7,376 bases of DNA from an uncultured beta proteobacterium (GCA_903870955.1 CAIQEX010000685.1:1-7376); one strand, 5' to 3'. Counted from the first letter of the stretch, positions 1 through 6,855 are shown. The notes: generated from the sequence alone by a model not told the origin. Numbers and translations: made by a program.

Positions 1-1092
1 ATGCGTGACCTGGGGCTGGTCAAGATTGACGAACCCTTCACCAAACTGCTGACCCAGGGCATGGTGCTGAATCACATCTATTCGCGCCGAACGGAAAAGG
101 GCGGCAAGGACTATTTCTGGCCGTCCGATGTGGAGCATGTGTTGGATGACAGCGGCAAGGTCATCGGTGCCAAGCTCAAGAACGAGGCCGACAGTGGCGA
201 TGGCCGCCTGCCCGTTGGCACTGCGATTGAGTATGAGGGCGTGGGCACGATGTCCAAGTCCAAGAACAACGGCGTTGATCCACAAGACCTGATCGAGAAA
301 TACGGCGCCGACACCGCACGCCTGTACACCATGTTTACCGCGCCACCCGAGGCTACGCTGGAGTGGAACGACGCGGGCGTGGAAGGCAGCTACCGGTTTC
401 TGCGCCGGGTCTGGAACTTTGGCTACAAGCTCTCGACGATGGATTTTTCCTCGGCCAACGCCGGTGCGTCCAATGCGGGAAGCCTGCAGGACGTCGAGTT
501 TGGCAAAGAAGCCAAGGCCTTGCGGCTGGAAATGCACACCGTGCTCAAACAGGTGGACTACGACTACCAGCGCATGCAATACAACACCGTCGTGTCGGGC
601 GCCATGAAGATGATTAACGCTTTGGAGAGCTATGCCCCCACGCTCGGCACTGGCGTGTCCTCGCTGCCCCCCGAGGGGGCCCTCGCGGCTAGGGGCGGCC
701 CGTCGCCGCTCGAATCCGCAGCGAAGGAAAGCGCGGGCCTGCAAGTGGCCTTGATTGAAGGCTTTGGTATCTTGTTGCGCTGCCTGTATCCGGCCACGCC
801 CCACTTGACCCACACCTTGTGGTCCGAGTTGGGTTACGCCACGCAGTTGGGCGACTTGCTGGATGCACCGTGGCCTCAGGTGGATGCCAAGGCCCTGGTG
901 CAGGACGAGATCGAACTGGTTTTGCAGATCAATGGCAAATTGCGTGGCTCGATCGTGGTGGCTGCAACGGCCGACAAGGCGACGATCGAGGCAGCGGCCC
1001 TCGCCAGCCCGGTGTTTGTCAGCCATGCGGCCGGTGCCAAGGCCAAAAAGGTGATCGTGGTGCCGGGCCGTTTGGTCAATGTGGTGGTCTAG
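1..1092 (+). CDS. leuS: Leucyl-tRNA synthetase, C-terminal part (5' end outside window)
   Basis: Class I aminoacyl-tRNA synthetase that charges tRNA-Leu with leucine in the cytoplasm. The 363 visible residues match the last ~40% of bacterial LeuRS. The ATG at base 1 is an internal methionine, and the HIGH motif and editing domain lie upstream. The KMSKS loop is at residues 83-87 as TMSKS, followed by KNNGVDPQ and YGADTARLY. EWNDAGVEGSYRFLRRVW (about 121-138) begins the anticodon-binding helical bundle. The C-terminal small domain (about 303-363) contains QINGKLRG and ends in VPGRLVNVVV, like E. coli LeuRS. Residues about 215-246 (VSSLPPEGALAARGGP and flanks) are extra compared with the family and are encoded by a GC-rich repeat described separately. 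The stop is TAG, and lptE starts 3 bases later, suggesting one operon. The identification is secure; only the effect of the insertion is uncertain. Confidence 0.97.
   Translation: MRDLGLVKIDEPFTKLLTQGMVLNHIYSRRTEKGGKDYFWPSDVEHVLDDSGKVIGAKLKNEADSGDGRLPVGTAIEYEGVGTMSKSKNNGVDPQDLIEKYGADTARLYTMFTAPPEATLEWNDAGVEGSYRFLRRVWNFGYKLSTMDFSSANAGASNAGSLQDVEFGKEAKALRLEMHTVLKQVDYDYQRMQYNTVVSGAMKMINALESYAPTLGTGVSSLPPEGALAARGGPSPLESAAKESAGLQVALIEGFGILLRCLYPATPHLTHTLWSELGYATQLGDLLDAPWPQVDAKALVQDEIELVLQINGKLRGSIVVAATADKATIEAAALASPVFVSHAAGAKAKKVIVVPGRLVNVVV
646..738 (+). repeat. GC-rich hairpin repeat inserted in frame within leuS
   Basis: A C-run and G-run block: CCCCCC at 667-672, GAGGGGG at 673-679, then AGGGGCGGCC at 691-700. 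CCCCC(GA)GGGGG is self-complementary apart from its centre, and the GGGGCGGC half can also pair back to the C-run. It encodes SSLPPEGALAARGGPSPLESAAKES, which has no counterpart in E. coli LeuRS as I recall it. Flanking residues (INALES before, LIEGFGILLRCLYP after) fit the family directly, so the outer limits are approximate. The related element at 3519-3567 has the same order of blocks. Such elements are, as I recall, common in Comamonadaceae genomes, usually between genes. Confidence 0.6.
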
Positions 1093-1095
1093 GCG

Positions 1096-1632
1096 ATGAG
1101 CTTGCCACGACGCCTGGTGTTGGCCTTGTTGGGTGCCACGCTGCTGGCTGGTTGTGGCTTCCAGCTGCGCACCAGTCAGGTGTTGCCCTTTGCCACGATT
1201 GCCGTTACGCCAGAAAAAACAGGGGGCGTTGCAGGTGATCTGGCACGCTACCTGGGTGACAAAGTGCGGCCTGTGGCACCGGGGCAGGGGGGTGAATTGC
1301 CTGAGGCCATTGTGGACATCCTGCAGGAAAACCGCGAAAAGCTGGTGGTCGGCGTGAACGCCTCCGGTCAGGTGCGTGAGTATGAGTTGCGCATGCGCAT
1401 CAGCTTTCGCTTGCGCAGCCCCAAGGGGGATGAACTGATCGCGCCATCGGTCATCGAACAGCATCGCAGCATCAGTTTCAGTGAGTCCGCGGTGCTGGCC
1501 AAAGAGGCCGAAGAGGTGCTTTTGTACCGCGATATGCAAAGTGACATCGTGCAGCAACTGATGCGGCGTCTGGCGGCTTTCAAGCCCGCTGCGCTGGCAT
1601 CAAAGCCGGCGTCTGTGCCCGCCACCGAATAG
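1096..1632 (+). CDS. lptE: LPS-assembly lipoprotein LptE
   Basis: Outer-membrane lipoprotein that plugs the LptD barrel and helps insert lipopolysaccharide into the outer leaflet (formerly RlpB). The 178-residue protein opens with a lipoprotein signal: MSLPRR, a hydrophobic stretch at residues 7-18, and a lipobox LLAGC with the acylated cysteine at residue 20. GFQLR follows, the typical LptE motif after the cysteine (GWHLR in E. coli). The core matches the family, with YELRMRISFRLRSPKG (about 95-110) and DMQSDIVQQLMRRLAAF near residue 150. A short Ala/Pro-rich tail follows. The start is the first ATG after the leuS stop, 3 bases away, and gives a complete signal peptide. No strong Shine-Dalgarno is visible, consistent with translational coupling to leuS. 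Position between leuS and holA is conserved in gamma- and betaproteobacteria, which supports the call. Confidence 0.93.
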   Translation: MSLPRRLVLALLGATLLAGCGFQLRTSQVLPFATIAVTPEKTGGVAGDLARYLGDKVRPVAPGQGGELPEAIVDILQENREKLVVGVNASGQVREYELRMRISFRLRSPKGDELIAPSVIEQHRSISFSESAVLAKEAEEVLLYRDMQSDIVQQLMRRLAAFKPAALASKPASVPATE

Positions 1633-1640
1633 CGGCAAGC

Positions 1641-2735
1641 ATGCAAATCTCGGCCGGCCAAATTGCCAACCACCTGCAGCGTGGGCTAAAGAGCCTGTAC
1701 ACCTTGCACGGGGATGAACCTCTGCTGCAGCAAGAGGCGCTGGATGCGATTCGCACCTGCGCGCGGGCCCAGGGCTTTAGCGAACGCTCCTCACACACCG
1801 TGACCGGTGCGCACTTCGACTGGAGCGCGGTGCTGGCGGCGGGTGGCTCCATGAGCCTGTTCGCCGACAAACAGATTATTGAAATCCGCATTCCCAGCGG
1901 CAAGCCCGGCAAGGACGGCAGCGTGGCCCTGCAGCAGTTGGCGCAAGCCGCGCAGGGCAACGAAGAAGTGCTGACGGTTGTGCTGTTGCCGCGTCTGGAC
2001 AAGGCCACCAAAACCGGCGCCTGGTTCGCCGCGTTGGAGAGCTATGGCATCACCTTGGAAGTGCAGCCGGTGGAGCGCAATGTGCTGCCGCAATGGATTG
2101 CCCAGCGTCTGGCCGGCGTGGGTTTGAAAGTTGAACCCGGCGAGCCCGGCCAGCGCAGTCTGCAGTTTTTTGCCGATCGGGTGGAGGGCAATTTATTGGC
2201 CGCCCACCAGGAAATCCAGAAGCTGGCCTTGTTGTTTCCGGCGGACTTGAAGGGTGGCGTCCTGAGTTTTGAGCAGATCGAAAGTGCCGTGGGCAATGTG
2301 GCGCGCTACGACGTCTTCAAGTTGTCCGAAGCTGTGCTGGCCGGGCAACCGGAGCGCGTGCAGCGCATGCTCGACGGCTTGCAGGCCGAAGGTGAGGCCG
2401 AGGTGCTGGTGCACTACACGCTGGCCGAAGATATACGCGCGTTGAAGCGCGTAAAGGATGCCATGGGCCAAGGCCGCCCGTTGCCGATGGCTCTGCGCGA
2501 GAACCGCATCTGGGGCAACAAAGAGCGCCTCTTCGAGCGTGTACTGCCCCGCTTGTCGGCTGCGGCGCTGGCAGACCTGCTGCAGTCTGCACATCGGGTA
2601 GACGGCATTGTCAAAGGCCTGAAGCAACCCGATTGGCCCGCCAGTGGCTGGCAGGCCTTGCACCGGCTGGCACTGCAACTGTGCGGCTTGTGCGCCGCAC
2701 CGGCCGCGCCCATCCCGCGTGCCCGTCAGGGGTAG
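1641..2735 (+). CDS. holA: DNA polymerase III subunit delta
   Basis: Clamp-loader subunit that opens the beta sliding clamp and loads it on primed DNA with the gamma/tau and delta-prime subunits. It is 364 residues long (E. coli delta is 343). The N-terminal AAA+-like domain has the family opening LYTLHGDEPLLQQEALDAIR at 19-38. MSLFADKQ at 71-78 contains Leu73-Phe74, the same pair and numbering as the E. coli clamp-opening residues. Further matches are WFAALE near 127-132, EGNLLAAHQEIQKLALLFP (central domain), and RENRIWGNKERLF in the C-terminal collar domain. The C-terminus carries an Ala/Pro/Arg-rich tail. The start ATG is 8 bases after the lptE stop. The last 10 bases overlap the end of the convergent GST gene. 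It probably belongs to the leuS-lptE-holA transcript. Confidence 0.95.
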   Translation: MQISAGQIANHLQRGLKSLYTLHGDEPLLQQEALDAIRTCARAQGFSERSSHTVTGAHFDWSAVLAAGGSMSLFADKQIIEIRIPSGKPGKDGSVALQQLAQAAQGNEEVLTVVLLPRLDKATKTGAWFAALESYGITLEVQPVERNVLPQWIAQRLAGVGLKVEPGEPGQRSLQFFADRVEGNLLAAHQEIQKLALLFPADLKGGVLSFEQIESAVGNVARYDVFKLSEAVLAGQPERVQRMLDGLQAEGEAEVLVHYTLAEDIRALKRVKDAMGQGRPLPMALRENRIWGNKERLFERVLPRLSAAALADLLQSAHRVDGIVKGLKQPDWPASGWQALHRLALQLCGLCAAPAAPIPRARQG

Positions 2736-3430
2736 TAGCGGCTTTTCATGCGCTGGCAGTAGCGCTCCAAATGCGGGTAAGTCTGGGCATGGTGCTTGAG
2801 CGCCGACTCCAGCGGCACCCACAGCAGATTGGCCAGAAATCCGTAGGCCACAGCGTCCAGCGAGCAGGGTTGCTCACCCATCAGATAGGGTTTGTCTCCC
2901 AAAAAGTCGGCCAGCGCGGTCAGGTCGCGACAGCCCAAGGCATAAATCTCTTCGCGGCTATGGCGACCCATGCCGTGGCCATTCAATTCCCTGGCCATGC
3001 CGCGCCGCGCCAGTGGTGGCACGATCCAGCACAGCGGGGCAGACATCCCGGCGAAAAAGGCGGGACGCGTCAGTGCCCAACCCTCGGGCTCCACCCAGCG
3101 CGTAAAGAGCACCGCCCAGTACAGGTGCTCTTCCAACAGACGTTGCCAGGCCAGCGCCACGGCACTCTGCTCTGCATCCATCCAACTGTCCAATGGATCG
3201 CCATAGGTGGTTTTAAGGTAGTCGATGATTTGGCTGCTGTCAGACACGGTACGGCCGCCATCGGTGATGTACGGCATCTTGCCCTTGGGCGCCCCCTGCA
3301 GCTGTTGCAGCTTGAAGCGCGGAATTTCAAACGGCAGCCCGGCCATGCGCAAATAGGTTTCCAGTTTCATGCAAAACGGGCTGGCATTGGGCAGGCCAAA
3401 GGCGGGGGCGAATTGGTAGAGTTGAATCAT
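2726..3430 (-). CDS. Glutathione S-transferase family protein (metaxin/Fax-like)
   Basis: A 234-residue soluble protein with a thioredoxin-fold N-terminal and all-helical C-terminal GST architecture. The N-terminal part reads MIQLYQFAPAFGLPNASPFC, then MKLETYLRMAG. The SPFC segment (17-20) is at the usual catalytic position, the cis-proline lies in KMPYI (Pro53), and DSSQIIDYL (64-72) is the usual glutathione-contact segment. This combination resembles the metaxin/failed-axon-connections group of GSTs. The C-terminal half has KPYLMGEQPCSLDAVAYGFLANLL (180-203), the conserved GST C-domain turn. An in-frame ATG 13 codons upstream (3469) would add a tail outside the fold, so 3430 is preferred; no strong ribosome site is seen for either. 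It lies antisense to its neighbours and overlaps holA by 10 bp. The substrate cannot be told; glutathione use is inferred from the fold and may be absent in this subgroup. Confidence 0.88.
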   Translation of the reverse strand: MIQLYQFAPAFGLPNASPFCMKLETYLRMAGLPFEIPRFKLQQLQGAPKGKMPYITDGGRTVSDSSQIIDYLKTTYGDPLDSWMDAEQSAVALAWQRLLEEHLYWAVLFTRWVEPEGWALTRPAFFAGMSAPLCWIVPPLARRGMARELNGHGMGRHSREEIYALGCRDLTALADFLGDKPYLMGEQPCSLDAVAYGFLANLLWVPLESALKHHAQTYPHLERYCQRMKSRYYP

Positions 3431-3518
3431 GGTGGGGTACTCAAGAGTTTGAAATCGCGAACGTTGCAAATTAATCTATCTGCCGAGAGCAGCCCGACGG
3501 TCGCCCACTACCTGTGGC

Positions 3519-3567
3519 TTCCCACCCCCCAAGGGGTAAGCGTTGCGCCTTGGGGCGGCTCGGCGGC
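3519..3567. repeat. GC-rich hairpin repeat between the GST and VOC genes
   Basis: Block order as in the leuS copy: CCCCCC at 3525-3530, AAGGGG at 3531-3536, then TTGGGGCGGCTCGGCGG at 3550-3566. CCCCAAGG (3527-3534) and CCTTGGGG (3548-3555) form a perfect 8-bp inverted repeat with a 13-base loop. It ends a few bases from the VOC stop codon (3573-3575), so on the minus strand it is the first structure downstream of that gene. No T-run follows on either strand, so an intrinsic terminator role is possible but unproven. Compare the leuS copy at 646-738. Confidence 0.6.
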
Positions 3568-3572
3568 AAAAC

Positions 3573-4007
3573 CTAGGCCGATGCATCACTTTGTTCTTTG
3601 GTCGTGAAGCCACGGCATACGGCGGCCAGCTTGTTGCCATCCGGATCCCGCACATAGGCCGCGTAAAAGTCCGGGTTGTATTGCGGTCGCAGCCCGGGCG
3701 CACCTTCCGAGCTGCCACCGTGCAGCAGCGCTTGGGCGTGAAAAGCGTCGACCTGCGCCCAATTTTTTGCCTTGAACGCCACCATCGTGCCGTTGCCCAC
3801 GGAGGCGGCTTGCCCGTCAAAAGGTTTGCCTAGCCAAAGGGCCAGTTCCTGCTGGCCCTCGTTGGTATAGCTGCCCCAGCCAATCAAACTTTCCGGCTCG
3901 TCGAATTCAGTGACACAACGGACGAGGCCCAGCGGAGCCAGTGCGGCGTCATAAAAGCGCCCGGCGCGCTCAAGGTTGTTGGTGCCCAGACACACGTAGG
4001 TAAACAT
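3573..4007 (-). CDS. VOC family protein (glyoxalase/bleomycin-resistance/dioxygenase fold)
   Basis: A 144-residue single-domain protein with paired beta-alpha-beta-beta-beta modules of the vicinal-oxygen-chelate superfamily. The N-terminal module is MFTYVCLGTNNLERAGRFYDAALAPLGL. The middle strands are ELALWLGKPFDG and NGTMVAFKAKN. The C-terminal module has QVDAFHAQALLHGG, GAPGLRPQYNPDFYAAYVRDPDGNKLAAVCRG. The DPDGN turn near 121-125 is diagnostic. Two usual metal-ligand sites look changed: the early His is Tyr4, and the Glu expected after NKL is Ala128. Metal-dependent catalysis is therefore doubtful. The start ATG is preceded by CGGAAAA, a weak but reasonable ribosome site. It is in the same orientation as the GST gene 142 bases downstream and diverges from proA. 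Substrate unknown; detoxification or small-molecule binding is only a family-level guess. Confidence 0.87.
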   Translation of the reverse strand: MFTYVCLGTNNLERAGRFYDAALAPLGLVRCVTEFDEPESLIGWGSYTNEGQQELALWLGKPFDGQAASVGNGTMVAFKAKNWAQVDAFHAQALLHGGSSEGAPGLRPQYNPDFYAAYVRDPDGNKLAAVCRGFTTKEQSDASA

Positions 4008-4124
4008 GCAATTTTCCGTAAATAAATGTTGAATGTGCGTTGCAGGGTGCGCTTTCGCAATGGTCTATCAAAGAACGTGCAACGTCCAGTGCCGGACGCG
4101 TCCCGCTTCTGCCAAAATCACTTT
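4008..4124. promoter_or_regulatory. Divergent spacer between the VOC gene and proA
   Basis: A 117-base region from which both flanking genes must be transcribed unless proA is read through from upstream. For proA, CAAAAT at 4113-4118 is a -10-like box, but no good -35 lies 16-18 bases upstream, and its start site would fall at or beside the proA ATG (a near-leaderless message). For the VOC gene, the AT-rich stretch at about 4012-4030 precedes the ATG, but no clear hexamer pair stands out. No operator palindrome was seen. The existence of promoter activity is inferred from gene orientation, not from a strong motif. Confidence 0.3.
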
Positions 4125-5405
4125 ATGAACGCCCTGAATATTTCCGAATACACCCAAACCCTGGGTCTGCAGGCCAAAAACGCTTCGGCCCTGATGGCCG
4201 CCGCCTCTACGGCCGTCAAGAACAAGGCCCTGCGCCGTCTGGCGTCCCTGCTGAGAGAAAACATCCAGGCTTTGCAGGTCGACAACACCAAAGACCTGGA
4301 ACGTGCCGTGGCCGCCGGCCTGGCAGCACCCATGGTGGACCGGCTCAAATTGAGCCCGAAGGTGCTGGAAACCTGCGCCGAAGGGTGCGAGCAACTGGCG
4401 GCCATGGCCGATGTGATTGGCGAAATCATTGGCATGAAGCAGCAGCCCAGCGGCATCCGCGTGGGTCAGATGCGCGTCCCGATTGGCGTGTTCGGCATGA
4501 TTTTCGAGAGCCGCCCGAATGTCACCATCGAGGCGGCCAGCCTGTCGATCAAGAGCGGCAACGCCTGCATTCTGCGCGGCGGTTCCGAGGCCATCGACTC
4601 CAACAAGGCGCTGGCCCGATTGGTGCAACAGGCGCTGTTGGAAAGTGGCCTTCCGGCGGATGCCGTGCAACTGGTGCAGACCACCGACCGCGAAGTGGTG
4701 GGCCAACTCATTGCCATGCCGCAGTTTGTGGACGTCATCATCCCGCGCGGTGGCAAAGGCCTGATCGAGCGCATCAGCCGCGACGCCAAGGTGCCCGTCA
4801 TCAAGCACCTGGACGGCAACTGCCACACCTATGTGGACGACCCCTGCGATATCGCCATGGCGGTGACCGTGGCGGACAACGCCAAGACCAACAAATACAG
4901 CCCCTGCAATGCCACCGAAGGCCTGCTGGTGGCGCGTGGCGTGGCGGCAGAATTCCTGCCGCTGATCGGCAAGGTGTATGCCGACAAGGGCGTGGAGATG
5001 CGCGTCTGCGCCGAAGGCCGTGCCATTCTGCAAACTGTGTCCGGCGCGCAATTGGCGGACGCAACCGAGCAGGATTGGTACGAGGAATATCTGGCACCCA
5101 TCATCAGCGTCAAGGTGGTGTCGGGGCTGGACGAAGCCATTGCCCATATCAACCGTTACAGCAGCCACCATACCGACGCCATCCTGACGCGCGACCACAT
5201 GCATGCCCAGCGCTTTCTGCGCGAGGTCGACTCTGCCAGTGTCATGGTCAACACCAGCACCCGCTTTGCCGATGGTTTTGAGTATGGTCTGGGTGCCGAA
5301 ATCGGCATCAGCACGGACAAGTTCCATGCCCGTGGGCCGGTCGGCATCGAAGGCTTGACCTCACTGAAATACGTGGTGCTGGGCGAAGGCGAAGTGCGCA
5401 AGTAA
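4125..5405 (+). CDS. proA: Gamma-glutamyl phosphate reductase (glutamate-5-semialdehyde dehydrogenase)
   Basis: Cytoplasmic NADPH-dependent enzyme that reduces gamma-glutamyl phosphate, made by ProB, to glutamate-5-semialdehyde, the second step of proline biosynthesis. It belongs to the aldehyde dehydrogenase superfamily. With the ATG at 4125 it is 426 residues, close to E. coli ProA (417). Visible landmarks are [20 protein letters not shown] (118-137), the nucleotide-binding region with [21 protein letters not shown] (205-214), [14 protein letters not shown] (225-238), the catalytic cysteine Cys261 in [13 protein letters not shown], and [20 protein letters not shown] (375-394). An in-frame ATG at 4026 would add 33 residues with no family resemblance, so it is rejected. 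proB is not in the window. In betaproteobacteria proA commonly follows holA; here two reverse-strand genes intervene. Confidence 0.96.
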   Translation: MNALNISEYTQTLGLQAKNASALMAAASTAVKNKALRRLASLLRENIQALQVDNTKDLERAVAAGLAAPMVDRLKLSPKVLETCAEGCEQLAAMADVIGEIIGMKQQPSGIRVGQMRVPIGVFGMIFESRPNVTIEAASLSIKSGNACILRGGSEAIDSNKALARLVQQALLESGLPADAVQLVQTTDREVVGQLIAMPQFVDVIIPRGGKGLIERISRDAKVPVIKHLDGNCHTYVDDPCDIAMAVTVADNAKTNKYSPCNATEGLLVARGVAAEFLPLIGKVYADKGVEMRVCAEGRAILQTVSGAQLADATEQDWYEEYLAPIISVKVVSGLDEAIAHINRYSSHHTDAILTRDHMHAQRFLREVDSASVMVNTSTRFADGFEYGLGAEIGISTDKFHARGPVGIEGLTSLKYVVLGEGEVRK

Positions 5406-5489
5406 AGCCCGCTTGAAACGGCCGGGATTGCCTCCACCTATTAGCGCTGCCCCGGTTTCACAACACACCGCATTTTCTGAAAGCTCCGC

Positions 5490-6779
5490 ATGGTTCCGCA
5501 TCTCGTCACCGCTCTCACTGGCCCTATCAACGAATTGGAACAGCGCGTGCTGGATTCCATGCCGGCGATCGAGCGCTGGTTTCGCCTGGAGTGGATGGAG
5601 CACACACCGCCGTTTTATTGCTCGGTGGATGTGCGCAACGCGGGTTTCAAACTGGCCCCGGTAGACACTGACCTCTTTCCACGGGGCTGGCACAACCTGA
5701 CGCCGTCGATGTTGCCATTGGCCGTGCAAGCGGCGATGGCGGCGATTGAGAAGATTTGCCCGGAAGCCCGTAACCTGCTGATCATTCCGGAAAATGATGT
5801 GCGCAGCACGTTTTACCTCAGCAACCTGGCCCAGATGCGTCGCATCTTCCACATGGCTGGTTTAAACGTGCGTCTCGGGTCAATCAACCCGGACCTGAAG
5901 AAAGCCACGACCCTGAAGCTACCCGACGGCGAGACCTTGACGCTCGAACCCGTGATTCGCACCAAAGGCCGCGTGGGGGTGAAGGATTTTGACCCCTGCA
6001 CGATTTTGCTGAACAACGATCTGGTGGCCGGCGTGCCGGGCATTCTGGAAGACTTGAATGAGCAGTATTTGCTGCCGCCCTTGCATGCCAGTTGGAGCAC
6101 GCGCCGGCGCAGCACCCATTTCAAAACCTACGAAGAAGTTGCCAAACGCTTTGGCAAGCTGATTGGCGTCGACCCCTGGCTGATCAATCCCATGTTTGAC
6201 CGTTGCGGTGGCGTGGATCTGGGTTCTGACGATGGCATTGAAGCTTTGCAGGCGCGGGTGGACACCTTGTTGGCCAAAGTGAAGAAAAAATACAAGGAGT
6301 ACGGCATCAAGGAGAAGGCCTTTGTCGTGGTCAAGGCCGATAACCTGGGTGGTAGTGCCGGTCTGATGTCTGTGCGTGACGCCAAGGACGTACCGGCGTT
6401 GGCCAAAAAGGCCTGCGCGGTGAAGGGCAATCCGTTTCAGGGTTCGCAGGAACTCATTTTGCAGGAAGGCGTACTGACGCTGGAGCGCATGAATGATGCC
6501 GTCGCCGAACCCGTTGTTTACATGATGGACCGCTACGTGGTGGGTGGTTTCTACCGTATTCATGCCGAACTCGGCATCGACGAAGACCTGAATGCGCCGG
6601 GCTCCAGCTTTGTGCCGCTGGCCTTTGACCAGAGTACCCATTTGCCTCAGCCTGGTGTGCGCCCGGGTGCCAGCGCCCCCAACCGCTTCTATATGTACGG
6701 CGTGATTGGCCGCCTGGCCATGCTGGCGGCCAGCTACGAGCTCGAATCCACCGACCCGGAAGCCGAACGCTACGACTAG
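5490..6779 (+). CDS. gshA: Glutamate--cysteine ligase, betaproteobacterial/Acidithiobacillus type
   Basis: ATP-dependent enzyme joining glutamate to cysteine to form gamma-glutamylcysteine, the first and usually rate-limiting step of glutathione synthesis. The 429 residues match the GshA family of betaproteobacteria and Acidithiobacillus (Pfam GshA, PF08886), which is unrelated in sequence to E. coli GshA. Family signatures include MVPHLVTALTGPINELE at the start, IERWFRLEWMEHTPPFYCSV (27-46), NAGFKLAPVDTDLFP, FDPCTILLNNDL (167-178), LNEQYLLPPLHASWSTRRR (189-207), VVKAD (280-284), QEGV (325-328), and AVAEPVVYMMDRYVVGGFYR (337-356). The segment at 285-318, which should form the glycine-rich ATP loop, is atypical (see findings). 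The start ATG gives the canonical N-terminus; its ribosome site (GAAAG) is weak. It lies 84 bases after proA and may be co-transcribed. gshB is not visible. Confidence 0.94.
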   Translation: MVPHLVTALTGPINELEQRVLDSMPAIERWFRLEWMEHTPPFYCSVDVRNAGFKLAPVDTDLFPRGWHNLTPSMLPLAVQAAMAAIEKICPEARNLLIIPENDVRSTFYLSNLAQMRRIFHMAGLNVRLGSINPDLKKATTLKLPDGETLTLEPVIRTKGRVGVKDFDPCTILLNNDLVAGVPGILEDLNEQYLLPPLHASWSTRRRSTHFKTYEEVAKRFGKLIGVDPWLINPMFDRCGGVDLGSDDGIEALQARVDTLLAKVKKKYKEYGIKEKAFVVVKADNLGGSAGLMSVRDAKDVPALAKKACAVKGNPFQGSQELILQEGVLTLERMNDAVAEPVVYMMDRYVVGGFYRIHAELGIDEDLNAPGSSFVPLAFDQSTHLPQPGVRPGASAPNRFYMYGVIGRLAMLAASYELESTDPEAERYD

Positions 6780-6824
6780 GCACGGCGCCGGATTGTCCGC
6801 ATAACACTTGGCAGGGTCGGGCAC

Positions 6825-6855
6825 AAGCCCAGTTGCTGCGCTGCAACACGGGTTT
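6825..6855 (+). terminator. Hairpin after gshA, possible weak terminator
   Basis: A two-part stem 45 bases after the gshA stop. AAGCCC (6825-6830) pairs with GGGTTT (6850-6855), including one G-T wobble. After a small internal loop, GTTGC (6832-6836) pairs with GCAAC (6843-6847) around a 6-base loop. Only three Ts end the structure and CC follows, so it is not a textbook intrinsic terminator. It sits where a gshA terminator would be expected. Confidence 0.3.

Noticed and set aside
1..3. ATG at base 1 as a real gene start
   Set aside because: It corresponds to an internal methionine of LeuRS; the catalytic HIGH motif and editing domain must lie upstream of the window.
3431..3469. Upstream in-frame ATG that would extend the GST by 13 residues
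   Set aside because: The thioredoxin-fold strand starts at MIQLYQF, and the extension has no structural role or ribosome site.
2633..3607. A 324-codon open frame on the plus strand opposite the GST gene
   Set aside because: It overlaps the end of holA and the whole GST gene and shows no domain; the GST translation has clear family motifs.
4026..4124. Upstream in-frame ATG that would extend ProA by 33 residues
   Set aside because: The extra residues are Arg-rich with no similarity to ProA, while the ATG at 4125 gives the expected length and N-terminus.
4040..5281. A 413-codon plus-strand open frame in another frame of proA
   Set aside because: Arg/Gly/His-rich shadow translation typical of GC-rich genes, with no domain.
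4068..5327. A 419-codon open frame on the minus strand opposite proA
   Set aside because: It mirrors proA codon for codon, is His/Gln/Ala-rich with no recognisable domain, and is the usual antisense by-product of high-GC coding. proA itself is unmistakable.
5414..5460. Possible terminator after proA (TGAAAC at 5414-5419 pairing with GTTTCA at 5455-5460)
   Set aside because: The stem has a 3-base bulge and a 24-base loop with no T-run, so it is too weak to call. proA and gshA may be co-transcribed.
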